Part shown: piece by piece, positions 37,199-45,774 of the stretch | Position numbering within the stretch: the first letter of the stretch is position 1 | Layout: every line of letters starts with the position of its first letter | NCBI GenBank assembly: GCA_034521495.1 | Contig: JAXHMK010000011.1 | Coordinates: 1 to 64,000, forward strand | Origin: Balneolaceae bacterium | Lineage (GTDB): Bacteria > Bacteroidota > Rhodothermia > Balneolales > Balneolaceae | Length of the DNA stretch: 64,000 nucleotides | Direction: 5' to 3' | The notes under the pieces: generated by a model | Database searches by the model: none | The model's input: the letters and a program-made list of their open reading frames with translations, nothing else | What the model was told of the DNA's origin: nothing | Program-made: the position numbers and the translations under genes

Positions 37199-37843
37199 CT
37201 ATTCGTTACGTCTCATAACGGCGTCAATCAAACCATAATCTTTTGCTTCGTCCGATGACATCCATTTGTTCCGGTCCGAATCTTCAATAACCCTGTCAAT
37301 TGACTGGCCGGTATGTTCTGCCAAAATACTACTTAACTCTTTCTTAAGGCGTACAATCTCCTGAGCTTCAATTTCTATATCGCTGGCCTGTCCCTGAACT
37401 CCGCCCAACGGCTGATGAATCATTACACGTGAGTGTGGAAGTGCATGGCGTTTACCTTTTGTTCCGGCAGTAAGCAGAAGAGCACCCATGGATGCGGCCA
37501 TACCTACACAAGTTGTGGCTACATCACTTTTTACGAACTGCATTGTATCATAGATAGCCATTCCGGCAGAAACAACACCACCGGGACTGTTGATGTAAAG
37601 ATTAATATCTTTTTCAGTATCCTGCGAATCCAAAAAGAGCAGTTGTGCTACAATAGAACTTGCAACGGCATCATTCACGGGAGTACCTAAAATTACAATA
37701 CGGTCTTTTAATAGACGCGAATATATGTCATATGCTCGCTCACCCCGGTTGGTTGTTTCCACCACCATGGGAACCAGGTTATTCTGCACTTGTGTAATAT
37801 CACTCATTTCGGGTAATTCAAAAAGGGGTTGTTTGTAATTCAT
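37199..37843 (-). CDS. clpP: ClpP protease subunit with Asn in place of the catalytic Asp
   Basis: Serine protease subunit of 214 aa that forms the degradation chamber for ClpX. Nucleophile Ser118 (AASMGA) and His143 (MIHQPLGG) are present and spaced 25 residues apart, as in E. coli Ser97/His122. The third position, 49 residues after the His, reads DSDRNKW: Asn192 (codon AAC) where E. coli has Asp171. A Ser-His-Asn triad is known from Listeria ClpP1, where it lowers activity. It lies 6 bp downstream of tig. Confidence 0.95.
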   Translation of the reverse strand: MNYKQPLFELPEMSDITQVQNNLVPMVVETTNRGERAYDIYSRLLKDRIVILGTPVNDAVASSIVAQLLFLDSQDTEKDINLYINSPGGVVSAGMAIYDTMQFVKSDVATTCVGMAASMGALLLTAGTKGKRHALPHSRVMIHQPLGGVQGQASDIEIEAQEIVRLKKELSSILAEHTGQSIDRVIEDSDRNKWMSSDEAKDYGLIDAVMRRNE

Positions 37844-37849
37844 AAAAAT

Positions 37850-39157
37850 TTATACCTGTGGAATTTGATTCTTTTCGTTTTCCTCTTCTCTCTTTTTACG
37901 AAATTCATCCTTCGAGAGTTCATTGATAGTAACTTCTTCACTCAATTTATCAAAAACTTTATTTTCTCTGATGCTGTTTCGGAGGTTTTCAAGTTGTCCC
38001 GGATTCTGAGCATAATAACTCTTTAACTGTTCAGCCGTGGCTCCATACTTAGCAGCTTCAACTGCAATATATTCATCAATATCTTCCGGTTTGATCTCAA
38101 TATCATCGAACTTTTCCTGGAGTTTTTTACTGATAAACGCCCATTTTGCTTCCTGCAGTGCCTGGTCACTCATTTTCTCTTTGTACTCCTCAACATCAAA
38201 ATCAGGTGGCAACTCGCCCCCGGACTGCTGCTTGGCGTACTCAACAAAATTATTTTTAACCTGTTCCAGCATTACCTCAGGGACTTCAAATTCATGGGCT
38301 TCGGACATGGCCTGAACCGCATCCTGACGGAACATATCATCAGATGACTGATCGTAATAATCCTGCATTTGGCTTTTAATGTAGCTCTTAAACTCATCCA
38401 CATTTTTAGCCTGCCCGTTGGACTGTTCCTTTGCAAGTTCATCCGTCAGTTCTGCTTCGTGGTTAATTTCAACCTTCTTCACATGCAGTTCAAAACGGTC
38501 AACATCTTCATCTTCACCAAGTTCCATCTCTACAACATCACCTGCTTTGTGCCCAACAAGATGCTCCCGGAAGTCGGCGGCCGCATCCTGCCGAAGATCC
38601 AGCTTTTGGTCTTCATCCTTTTCGCCTTCTATAGGATTTCCATCTTCATCTAATGAGACTGCATCAACGGTTACACGGCTTTCTTCAGTAATCTCGTCAT
38701 CAACTTCTTCCCAATTCCCCTGGCGCTGAAGAGTTCTTTCGATCTCTTCTTCAACTTCTTCATCCGTTACATCGTGTACCATCTTATCGATGGTAATTTC
38801 CTGCAGATCTTTAAGCTCAAACTCAGGTTTTGCCCCTATCTTAAAAATTACTTCAAGCTCATCATTTTCCCAGCTCATGTTCAGCATTTGGGTCTCACCT
38901 ACCGGTTCGTGCTCAGGCACAATCTCATTTTCGTACACCTCCTCAACATAACTGTTGATCTCTTCCATCTCGATCTCTTTCCCAAAACGTTTCTTTATAA
39001 GACCGATTGGCACTCTGCCAGGCCGAAAACCCGGCATCTGAATTTGTGATTTATACTTTTTATAAGCCTTATCAAATTTTTCAGACAAGTCTTCCCGATT
39101 CGCCTTGATTGTTATTTCTTTGTCTACGGAGGTGAGTTCCTCAACGGATAGTTCCAC
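37850..39157 (-). CDS. tig: Trigger factor
   Basis: Ribosome-bound chaperone of 435 aa. The N-terminal ribosome-binding domain has the GFRPGRVP-type signature (QMPGFRPGRVPIGLIKKRFG near residue 38). A PPIase-like middle domain is at about 150-250 and the C-terminal arm is helical and acidic. The start is GTG at 39157, with AGGTAA eight bases or so upstream as ribosome-binding site. It is first in tig-clpP-clpX, just downstream of a co-directional tRNA-Leu gene (40-bp gap). Confidence 0.96.
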   Translation of the reverse strand: MELSVEELTSVDKEITIKANREDLSEKFDKAYKKYKSQIQMPGFRPGRVPIGLIKKRFGKEIEMEEINSYVEEVYENEIVPEHEPVGETQMLNMSWENDELEVIFKIGAKPEFELKDLQEITIDKMVHDVTDEEVEEEIERTLQRQGNWEEVDDEITEESRVTVDAVSLDEDGNPIEGEKDEDQKLDLRQDAAADFREHLVGHKAGDVVEMELGEDEDVDRFELHVKKVEINHEAELTDELAKEQSNGQAKNVDEFKSYIKSQMQDYYDQSSDDMFRQDAVQAMSEAHEFEVPEVMLEQVKNNFVEYAKQQSGGELPPDFDVEEYKEKMSDQALQEAKWAFISKKLQEKFDDIEIKPEDIDEYIAVEAAKYGATAEQLKSYYAQNPGQLENLRNSIRENKVFDKLSEEVTINELSKDEFRKKREEENEKNQIPQV

Positions 39158-39196
39158 TTGTGTTACCTAAATGTTTTTTAAATATTTGGATTGAGT

Positions 39197-39283
39197 TGGT
39201 ACGAGAGGGGGGACTCGAACCCCCACACTGTTTAGAGTACCAGATCCTAAATCTGGCGCGTCTACCAATTCCGCCACTCTCGC
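39197..39283 (-). tRNA. tRNA-Leu (anticodon UAG)
   Basis: Cloverleaf on the minus strand. The acceptor GCGAGAG pairs with CTCTCGT. The D-loop contains GGTAGACGC. The anticodon stem CCAGA/TCTGG has loop TTTAGGA, giving TAG. A long class II variable arm follows, with T-arm GGGGGTTCGAGTCCCCC, discriminator A and an encoded CCA. The G1-U72 pair at the end of the acceptor is a wobble. It reads CUA and related leucine codons. Confidence 0.95.
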
Positions 39284-39479
39284 TTATATTCCAATAAATT
39301 TATATCAGAGCCTGATAAAATACGGTTTTTCATTTGTGGTTTCAACTATTCAATTATATTAGAAACGTTTTTAAGTATTGAAGAATTTCTTCTGCTATCC
39401 TTTGCACTTCCAGAAATTACATCCCTATTTTTTTGATATTTTGTAATCTAATATAAATACATAAACTGCTCATTAACTC

Positions 39480-39842
39480 ATGTTCAGAAATCTCCGCTTA
39501 GTTTACGTAACAACCAAGAATCGCAATGAAGCCAAAAAAATTGGTTCTACCATTGTTGATGAAAAACTCGCAGCCTGTGCTAATATTATTGATGGTATGG
39601 AATCCATCTATCACTGGAAAGGCAAAATTGAAACCAGCAGCGAGTGTATATTGATTTTAAAAACCAGCTACAATAATGTTGGAAAGCTAACCCGCCGTAT
39701 TAAAGAGCTTCACTCATATGAGGTTCCATGTGTAATCAGCCTGAATATTGCCGAACAGGAGGGCAACCCGGAATACCTGAACTGGATTCGGGACTCTGTT
39801 CGCAAACCCCTGCCCCAGGATGAAGACCTGCGAACTGACTGA
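39480..39842 (+). CDS. cutA: CutA family divalent-cation tolerance protein
   Basis: Small trimeric cytoplasmic protein of 120 aa. Family motifs are VYVTTKNRNEAKKIG near residue 8, LAACANII near 30, and SYHWKG-like (SIYHWKGKIE) near 42. The C-terminal segment contains SLNIAEQEGNPEYLNWI. CutA is linked to copper tolerance in E. coli, but its molecular job is unsettled. It lies 2 bp before the hydratase gene, in the same operon. Confidence 0.93.
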   Translation: MFRNLRLVYVTTKNRNEAKKIGSTIVDEKLAACANIIDGMESIYHWKGKIETSSECILILKTSYNNVGKLTRRIKELHSYEVPCVISLNIAEQEGNPEYLNWIRDSVRKPLPQDEDLRTD

Positions 39843-39844
39843 CC

Positions 39845-40588
39845 ATGTCATTAATAATCAAAAAAGAGCCGTTCATTACCGAAGTCAAAATTCATCGCCC
39901 CGGAGCGATGAATGCGATCAATTTTAATGTAATGGATCAGCTCGAATCCCTGCTGGATGAGATTGAAAAAGATAATGAATTGCGAGTTTTTACACTCACT
40001 GGTTCGGGTAACAGTTTCATCTCTGGTGGGGATCTCCGTGAATTTCATCAAATTAAAGATGCTGAAGGCGCAAAAAAGATGACCCGCCGAATGATTTCCA
40101 TTCTTAAGCGTATTGAGAACCTTCCTTGCTGGACGCTTGCAGCCGTCAATGGCCCGGCATATGGGGGCGGATGGGAAACGATGTTGGCTTTCGATTTTCG
40201 AATCGCTGTGTCCACAGCCACCATTGGATTTACCCAGGGCAAATTTTATCTGCCACCAGGCTGGGGCGGTATTACCAAACTGACTGAAGTTGTTGGCAGG
40301 AACCAAGCGCTCTACTGGCTGGCTTCCCAAAAAGTGATTGACGCAAAAACAGCTCTTCAATCCGGCTTGATTCAAGATGTTTTTGATGAAGATGAATACG
40401 ACGAGAAACTCGCCCGCCTGAAAAAATCTCTCATTAAAAATGATCGGAAATTTATCGAGTACATTAAAAGAAAAGATCTTCGGAAATCTGAAGATGAGAT
40501 TGAACCGTTCAGTACCTTTTGGGAGAGTGAAGAACATTTGAAACGGGTTGAGAAATTTTTAAATCGAAAAGAAAATAAAAAATCTTGA
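39845..40588 (+). CDS. Enoyl-CoA hydratase/isomerase family protein
   Basis: 247-aa crotonase-fold protein. RPGAMNAINFNVMDQLE near residue 20 starts the fold. SGGDLREF near 60 and GPAYGGGWE near 101 form the two halves of the oxyanion hole. The usual catalytic Glu positions are not clearly conserved (TQGKFYLPPGWGG near 126), so the exact reaction is open. It could be a hydratase, isomerase or CoA hydrolase. Coupled to cutA. Confidence 0.85.
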   Translation: MSLIIKKEPFITEVKIHRPGAMNAINFNVMDQLESLLDEIEKDNELRVFTLTGSGNSFISGGDLREFHQIKDAEGAKKMTRRMISILKRIENLPCWTLAAVNGPAYGGGWETMLAFDFRIAVSTATIGFTQGKFYLPPGWGGITKLTEVVGRNQALYWLASQKVIDAKTALQSGLIQDVFDEDEYDEKLARLKKSLIKNDRKFIEYIKRKDLRKSEDEIEPFSTFWESEEHLKRVEKFLNRKENKKS

Positions 40589-40623
40589 TAACGGCTTTAA
40601 ACACTCCTAACCAAGTAATACAT

Positions 40624-40986
40624 CTATTGCTGGTATAACACAAAATCAAAATCTTTTATTTTCTGAAAATCAACATCTGCAGTAAATAGCTTATATCCAT
40701 ATTCGATTGACGTGGCAGCTATAATAGCATCTAACAATTATATACCATTGTTACGCCGTAATTGAATGGCTCTGTGTTTTAGCTGATCTGTAAATCCAAT
40801 AATGGTTACAGCATCTAAATATTCCTTTAACCGTTGTTCTTCTTCCTCTTACATTCGTGAATAAGAAAGTAGCTCCATCTCTGAAATAACTGACAGATGA
40901 ATGTGATTTCCCTTTAAATATTCAGAGAGAACTCGATCACCATTAGCATGATAGATAACAATATTTGTGTCAATGATAAGATTCAA
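40624..40986 (-). pseudogene. VapC-type PIN-domain toxin with two nonsense codons
   Basis: Read through, it gives a 120-residue PIN ribonuclease. NLIIDTNIVIYHANGD has the first Asp, SVISEMELLSY the Glu, LLDAIIAATSIEYGYKLFTA the third acidic residue, and DVDF the last. In-frame TAA codons interrupt it at 40849-40851 and 40738-40740 with no frameshift. The probable start is TTG at 40986, inside the end of the antitoxin gene. Catalytic residues are otherwise intact, so inactivation looks recent. Confidence 0.82.
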
Positions 40987-41152
40987 ATCGCTCTCTTCGG
41001 GCTTCTCTTTGATATTCTATTGGATCGATATCCCAGTCAATAATGCCACAGTATTTATCAGCATCAAATCCTTTTTTATCGGATTTTTTTCTTTTCTTCA
41101 GCTTCTTTTTGGCCGATTCCTTCGATTCTGATCTTTTTATTACTTGTACCAT
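40970..41152 (-). CDS. Antitoxin partner of the PIN-domain toxin
   Basis: 60-aa protein with a Lys-rich N-terminus and the tail GFDADKYCGIIDWDIDPIEY followed by QREARRERFESYH. This tail type (F-DA-KY-G...D..E.Q) is common in small antitoxins that precede PIN toxins in Bacteroidota. It overlaps the dead toxin by 17 bp. The frame is intact while the toxin is not. Confidence 0.75.
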   Translation of the reverse strand: MVQVIKRSESKESAKKKLKKRKKSDKKGFDADKYCGIIDWDIDPIEYQREARRERFESYH

Positions 41153-41196
41153 TTCATTCGTTTTTTAAAATCTATCACTAATATACAAAACAATCT

Positions 41197-42429
41197 TTAA
41201 ATCGCTCTGATCGCCCGAATTCTCTTCAACACCGGCGGATGGGAATAATTCAGAAACACATAAAAAGGATGCGGTGTGAGATTGCTTAAATTATCTTTTG
41301 ATAGTTTCTTCAGCACATTCACCATCTCTTCTGAATTTTTGAGAGTTGTTGATGCAAAATGGTCCGCTTCATACTCATGAACTCTGCTTAATTTTTGCAT
41401 GCCAATCCCCAAAATAGTTTCAATGGGCGAATAGAGCATCCCAAAAAAGAGAAGACCAGCATAGACGCTCATCTCTTCCATATAAAATGCTTCAAAAAGT
41501 GCCGGTACTTGCAGAAAGATCGAAAGCAAAGCAAACATAATTCCGGTGTGAAGAATACTGATCGCCATATTCTTTACAATATGCTTCTTCTTGTAGTGGC
41601 CAATTTCATGTGCCAGAACCGCCACCAACTCCTCTTTCGTGTGATTTTCGATCAACGTATCATAAAGAGCGATGCGTTTGTTCTTGCCAAACCCTGTAAA
41701 AAATGCGTTCGATTTAGAAGATCGTTTTGAACCGTCCATCACAAAAATTTCCTGCAGGGGAAAATCAACTTTATCGGCATAATTTTCGATCGCCTCGCGA
41801 AGTTCTTCATCCTCCAGCGGTTCAAATTTGTTGAAAAGCGGCATAATCCAAGTGGGAGCGATGTACTGCATGATCAGAGTAAAAGCTGTAACAACCAGCC
41901 AGGCGTAGACCCACGCCCAGCTTCCGCCATATTCAAAAAAGGCGATGATACCCGCCAAAAGCGGTGCACCAATTACAACTGACAGCAGTAATCCTTTAAT
42001 CCGATCCATTGCAAATGTTTTTGGAGTGGTTTTGTTGAAACCAAACCGCTCTTCAATCACGAATGTAGAATAGATGCTAAATGGAAGTGAAATAATTGTT
42101 TTTGCTAAAACCAACACGCCTATAAAAATCAATCCGGTGATGATCACTCCAAAATCAAAGCCTCTCGCCCACTGATCCAGCCAGTTGAATCCCCCGGCAA
42201 ACCAGAACACAAGGAGCAGTACCAGATCAAATGTACCGGTAAAAAAACCAAATTTTGTATTTACACGAGTGTACTCCTGCGACTTGGCATAGGTTTCCTC
42301 ATCGTAAACATCTTCAAATTCATCTGGCAACTCTTTAGACAAGGCTTTCAAATTAAGCCGATCGGATACAATTTCGAGTACAAAATCGACCAAAATTGCG
42401 GTTAAAATAATGACTGTAAAAATATTCAT
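41197..42429 (-). CDS. M48-family zinc metalloprotease (Ste24/CAAX protease-like)
   Basis: Integral membrane protease of 410 aa. The zinc motif HEIGHYKKKH is near residue 274. A downstream EYEADHFA near 352 gives the third ligand, and the substrate-groove motif KRSSKSNAFFTGFGKNKRI is near 235. Several helices precede and follow the site, as in yeast Ste24 and bacterial homologues. Its role here may be membrane protein quality control. It stands alone, divergent from the dioxygenase-like gene. Confidence 0.92.
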   Translation of the reverse strand: MNIFTVIILTAILVDFVLEIVSDRLNLKALSKELPDEFEDVYDEETYAKSQEYTRVNTKFGFFTGTFDLVLLLVFWFAGGFNWLDQWARGFDFGVIITGLIFIGVLVLAKTIISLPFSIYSTFVIEERFGFNKTTPKTFAMDRIKGLLLSVVIGAPLLAGIIAFFEYGGSWAWVYAWLVVTAFTLIMQYIAPTWIMPLFNKFEPLEDEELREAIENYADKVDFPLQEIFVMDGSKRSSKSNAFFTGFGKNKRIALYDTLIENHTKEELVAVLAHEIGHYKKKHIVKNMAISILHTGIMFALLSIFLQVPALFEAFYMEEMSVYAGLLFFGMLYSPIETILGIGMQKLSRVHEYEADHFASTTLKNSEEMVNVLKKLSKDNLSNLTPHPFYVFLNYSHPPVLKRIRAIRAI

Positions 42430-42627
42430 AGACAGTTCTCAGGTAAAAATTACTTCTTTTGTTGACTATTGAATTTCGATCTCAAAGGTACAAAAATCAC
42501 GTCACACCAACATATTTGGCTGTGCTGTTTTTTTGATTCGATGATTCATAAGTCTATTTAATTTAATATTAAACTATTGATCTGATATTTTAGTTATTAT
42601 TCACCTACATCATTAAACAGAAAAGTT

Positions 42628-43560
42628 ATGGCAGATAAAATTAAAGGATTGCATCATATCACAGCCGTTTCGGGTCCGCCCGAGGTGAATTACGATTTTT
42701 ATACCCGGGTTTTAGGACTTCGGTTCACAAAAAAAACCATCAATTTTGATGATCCGGGCACCTATCATCTGTATTACGGGAATTACGAAGCCACTCCCGG
42801 CAGTTCCATCACATTTTTTCCGTGGCAAGGGGTACCGCAGGGCGTACCAAAATCGGGTGAAGCAACGGTTGTATCGTATGCAGTTCCGAGAGGTTCTATC
42901 GGTTTTTGGCGAGATCACTTCAAAAAACAGGATGTTGAAATACTGGGTGATATTGATCGCTTTGGTGATTTGGGAATTCGAGCGAAGGATATCGAAGGGA
43001 TGACAATTGAGATTGTGGAATCTGAAAAAGTGGATCAGGTCAAGCCAAATGAAACAGATGATATTCCCAATGGATATGCAATTCGCGGTTTTTACGGTAC
43101 AACACTTTCTCTCGCTGATGTGGGACGAACGGCCGAATTACTGCAAGAATTTGGCTGGAAAAAATCCGGTGAAGAATCTGATACAACGCGGTTTTTATCT
43201 GAACCTGAAAACCACCTGGGAGCGGTCATCGATCTCAAACAAGAAAATCTGAATGGTGTATTTGGCCGTGGATCGGTTCACCATATCGCGTTTCGGGTTC
43301 CCGATGATGACACACAACTTGCATGGCGCAAAAAGCTGAAAGAGTTGGGATTCAATCCCACACCGGTTCAGGATCGTCAATATTTTCGATCCGTCTATTT
43401 CCGGGAGCCGGGAGGGGTTTTGTTTGAAATTGCAACGGATATTCCCGGCTTTACAAAGGATGAAGAGTTGGAAAATCTTGGAACGGAACTAAAACTCCCA
43501 CCCTGGTATGAGAAACACCGGGAGGAGATTGAAAGCAATCTGGTGTCCTTGGAGCCTTAA
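42628..43560 (+). CDS. Ring-cleaving dioxygenase, MhqO-like (two VOC domains)
   Basis: 310 aa. Two VOC modules start at GLHHITAVSGPPEVNYDFY (residue 7) and at about 150 (GYAIRGFYGTTLSLADV). Metal ligands fit His9 or His10, His of SVHHIAFRVPDD near 218, and Glu of GGVLFEIATD near 266. The family is induced by hydroquinones and diamide in Bacillus subtilis. A serine esterase of the MhqD kind is the next gene on the same strand, about 300 bp on, as in mhq operons, which supports quinone detoxification. Confidence 0.85.
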   Translation: MADKIKGLHHITAVSGPPEVNYDFYTRVLGLRFTKKTINFDDPGTYHLYYGNYEATPGSSITFFPWQGVPQGVPKSGEATVVSYAVPRGSIGFWRDHFKKQDVEILGDIDRFGDLGIRAKDIEGMTIEIVESEKVDQVKPNETDDIPNGYAIRGFYGTTLSLADVGRTAELLQEFGWKKSGEESDTTRFLSEPENHLGAVIDLKQENLNGVFGRGSVHHIAFRVPDDDTQLAWRKKLKELGFNPTPVQDRQYFRSVYFREPGGVLFEIATDIPGFTKDEELENLGTELKLPPWYEKHREEIESNLVSLEP

Positions 43561-43566
43561 ATGTAC

Positions 43567-43585
43567 GCCGGACAGCCTGTCCGGC
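43567..43585. repeat. GCCGGACA palindromic repeat, copy 2
   Basis: GCCGGACA (43567-43574) and TGTCCGGC (43578-43585) around GCC, 7 bp past the dioxygenase stop. Same palindrome as at 19007-19025. A half copy follows at 43731-43738. Confidence 0.8.
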
Positions 43586-43680
43586 CATACAGCCTTTGTT
43601 TCAGATACATGATAGAAGTGGAGTATTGAGTTACAATGGATAACTTCATCCATAGATTCATCGTTATGACGTTATTGGGT

Positions 43681-43722
43681 AACGGGCAAAGCCTGTCCCG
43701 ACTCAATTCGGGGCTGCCCGTT
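43681..43722. repeat. AACGGGCA palindromic repeat, copy 2
   Basis: AACGGGCA (43681-43688) is mirrored by TGCCCGTT (43715-43722) with a GC-rich centre containing CTGTCCCGACTC and TTCGGGG, itself self-complementary. It is a longer relative of the repeat at 18605-18623. Flanking GTAC is shared. Confidence 0.75.
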
Positions 43723-43829
43723 GTACATACGCCGGACAATTTATCTGGATCTTTAAATGTATATCATTGACAAATCAATTTTTTGATCATACAAATCTAC
43801 AAGACACATTTTAATTAAGTTTAGGAGGT

Positions 43830-43848
43830 AACGGGTCAGCGATCCGTT
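43830..43848. repeat. AACGGGTC/GATCCGTT palindrome in the esterase leader
   Basis: AACGGGTC (43830-43837) and GATCCGTT (43841-43848) pair with one wobble, 9 bp before the esterase ATG. AGGAGG at 43823-43828 lies immediately before it. The 25-30 bp distance from AGGAGG to the ATG would be bridged only if this stem folds, or the true ribosome-binding site is another sequence. Confidence 0.6.
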
Positions 43849-43857
43849 GTACATATT

Positions 43858-44514
43858 ATGTTCAGAGCAAATTCAGAAAAACCATTTGAAGGACCTCATC
43901 AAAATTCAAATATCGTAACTCATGGTATCTCGCCGGGTGAAGCCGACCTGGCCATGATTATGATTCATGGGCGTGGAGCATCTGCACAAAGCATTATCAC
44001 TCTATCCAATGAGTTTGACACCGGAAAGATCCACTACCGGGCACCTCAAGCCAATCAATTTACATGGTATCCATATTCCTTTCTTCAACCCACTGAACAA
44101 AACGAACCGGGTTTGTCATCCGGCCTTCAGCTAATTTTTGATATCATTTCTGATTTGGAAAACGAAGGCATTCCTAAAGAAAAAATTGTTTTGCTTGGAT
44201 TTTCTCAGGGAGCGTGTTTATCTACTGAATTTGTGGCACGCCATCCTGCAAAATATGGTGGCTTGATCGCCTTAAGCGGTGGGCTGATCGGTAAATCAGT
44301 TGAAAAAGAAAAATATAAGGGCGACTTGGCCGGTACTCCCTATTTCGTTGGGTGCTCAGATGTTGATCCGCATATTCCCGTTGAACGAGTGGATGAATCG
44401 GTGGAAGTACTAAAAAAACTGGGTGCTCATATAACCAAGAAAATCTATCCCGGAATGGGACATACGGTTAATCAAGACGAGATCGAACAGATCAAAAAAA
44501 TTCTCAAATCTTAA
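43858..44514 (+). CDS. Alpha/beta hydrolase, phospholipase/carboxylesterase family (MhqD-like)
   Basis: 218-aa cytoplasmic serine esterase. IHGRGA at 36-41 is the oxyanion loop. Ser116 is in GFSQGA, the Asp is 168 or 170 in CSDVDPHIP, and His202 is in GMGHTV. The family includes MhqD, encoded with ring-cleaving dioxygenases such as the gene upstream. Substrate unknown. Confidence 0.88.
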   Translation: MFRANSEKPFEGPHQNSNIVTHGISPGEADLAMIMIHGRGASAQSIITLSNEFDTGKIHYRAPQANQFTWYPYSFLQPTEQNEPGLSSGLQLIFDIISDLENEGIPKEKIVLLGFSQGACLSTEFVARHPAKYGGLIALSGGLIGKSVEKEKYKGDLAGTPYFVGCSDVDPHIPVERVDESVEVLKKLGAHITKKIYPGMGHTVNQDEIEQIKKILKS

Positions 44515-44567
44515 TAACATCGTTAAGCTAAAAGCGTTTATAGCTTATAAAATTTGTATATTTGTTC

Positions 44568-44939
44568 ATGAGTAATTTTTCAAAATTTAGTTCTTGGTTT
44601 CTGGCTGCAGCCGTTGTTCTGGCAACTTTCGGGCAGATTCAAAACTCATCCGGGGAAGCACCCTTTTTTCAGCATCCACAGGAATCAAATATTCCTGCTT
44701 ACTCAGGAATTACAAGCCACATTTTATGGGATTTAATTGATTTTAATAGTAGCTCTTCACTATTCAATCTCTATTCGAATACCAATTCTGAAGAAGATTC
44801 CAATGATCATTTAGAGGCCGAAGCAGCCCGGGAATCTTCTCTTGAAGCGATATCTGCATTATATCTTTCTACCGCCAGAGATATTGATATCAGCCCCACT
44901 ATTGGCGAATTACTTTACCCTTTCTATTTCTACTTTTAA
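44568..44939 (+). CDS. Small secreted protein, function unknown
   Basis: 123 aa from the ATG at 44568. Residues 1-30 look like a signal peptide (Ala/Val-rich core FLAAAVVLATFGQ). The rest is acidic and Ser/Asn-rich, ending in an aromatic run (YPFYFYF), which can resemble an outer-membrane or secretion end signal. I recognise no family. It lies 53 bp after the esterase gene. A weak TAAGCTA/TAGCTTA hairpin lies between them. Confidence 0.55.
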   Translation: MSNFSKFSSWFLAAAVVLATFGQIQNSSGEAPFFQHPQESNIPAYSGITSHILWDLIDFNSSSSLFNLYSNTNSEEDSNDHLEAEAARESSLEAISALYLSTARDIDISPTIGELLYPFYFYF

Positions 44940-45241
44940 TTCACTTCATCTTAGATCTGTCTGAAACTCAATTTCAGAGTTTCTCTCTTAAAACAATCTA
45001 ACATACACTCGGGGCCAACCCATCCTGAAATACGTATGTAGCGATCTGTCGAAATATCCCGAATTCGGGGCTATCATAGTTGCGGATAGCTATATCAGGC
45101 TGGATAGAACTTTGGTCCAGACGCCGCCCAGAAACTGTGGTTTCGATTCCAAATTCTTTGTATTGAGGCGTGCTGCAACTACATCCCAAAGGATCTGTTT
45201 ATACGACCTGAGTGTATCTAATCAATAAAAATATTTCGAAA
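44940..45241. other. Gap with an unresolved minus-strand open frame
   Basis: About 300 bp without a confident gene. A minus-strand frame at 44998-45189 (63 codons, TTG start, end QIATYVFQDGLAPSVC) has a protein-like composition but no upstream start or family that I recognise. It may be the tail of a decayed gene. No palindrome of the repeat families is seen here. Confidence 0.35.
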
Positions 45242-45769
45242 ATGAAAGTAGATTTACCCTCTCTGATTATTGGAATCCTTGCATTGGCTACCTTTTTTGT
45301 GCCGATTACCTGGTATCAAATATCAGAAAAAATAAAAGAAAAGAGATTAAACAATGAACTGACGCAGTATGCACAAAAAGAGAATCTCACTCTTACCAAT
45401 ACTGAGATTTGGAGCGACCATTATGCGTTGGGAATTGACAAAAAATGTAAAAAGCTTGTGTACCTGAATCAAAGTGAGAACAAGGATCAAAAAAAGGTTG
45501 TTGATCTTTCGAAAGTTCAAAAATGCAAAGTGTCGAATGGTACGAAAACGGTTCGCAGTGTAAGCGGAAATAAACGTATTCTCACCAATATTGATCTCCT
45601 ATTTCACTATCGCGAATCGGGGAAAAGCGCTACATCACTGGAAGTTTATAATAATAATAACGGACGAACACTGAGTTACGAAATATCAATCGCTAATAAA
45701 TTAGCCCGTTCCATTCGGCCTCTGCTGAATTCAACTTCAGAACACAGTTACAGGATTCCGAAGTCCTAA
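45242..45769 (+). CDS. Hypothetical protein with one N-terminal membrane helix
   Basis: 175 aa. A single hydrophobic segment (residues 6-26, IIGILALATFFVPITWY) is followed by a Lys-rich soluble domain with mixed alpha/beta character (IWSDHYALGIDKKCKKLVYL near 62). No known domain is recognised. The frame extends upstream to a GTG at 45212, but the ATG at 45242 is better placed. A hairpin with a T-tract follows the stop. Confidence 0.7.
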   Translation: MKVDLPSLIIGILALATFFVPITWYQISEKIKEKRLNNELTQYAQKENLTLTNTEIWSDHYALGIDKKCKKLVYLNQSENKDQKKVVDLSKVQKCKVSNGTKTVRSVSGNKRILTNIDLLFHYRESGKSATSLEVYNNNNGRTLSYEISIANKLARSIRPLLNSTSEHSYRIPKS

Positions 45770-45774
45770 TTATA

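Noticed and set aside
39851-40537. 228-codon minus-strand frame
   Set aside because: It covers the enoyl-CoA hydratase gene antisense. The hydratase frame has clear family motifs.
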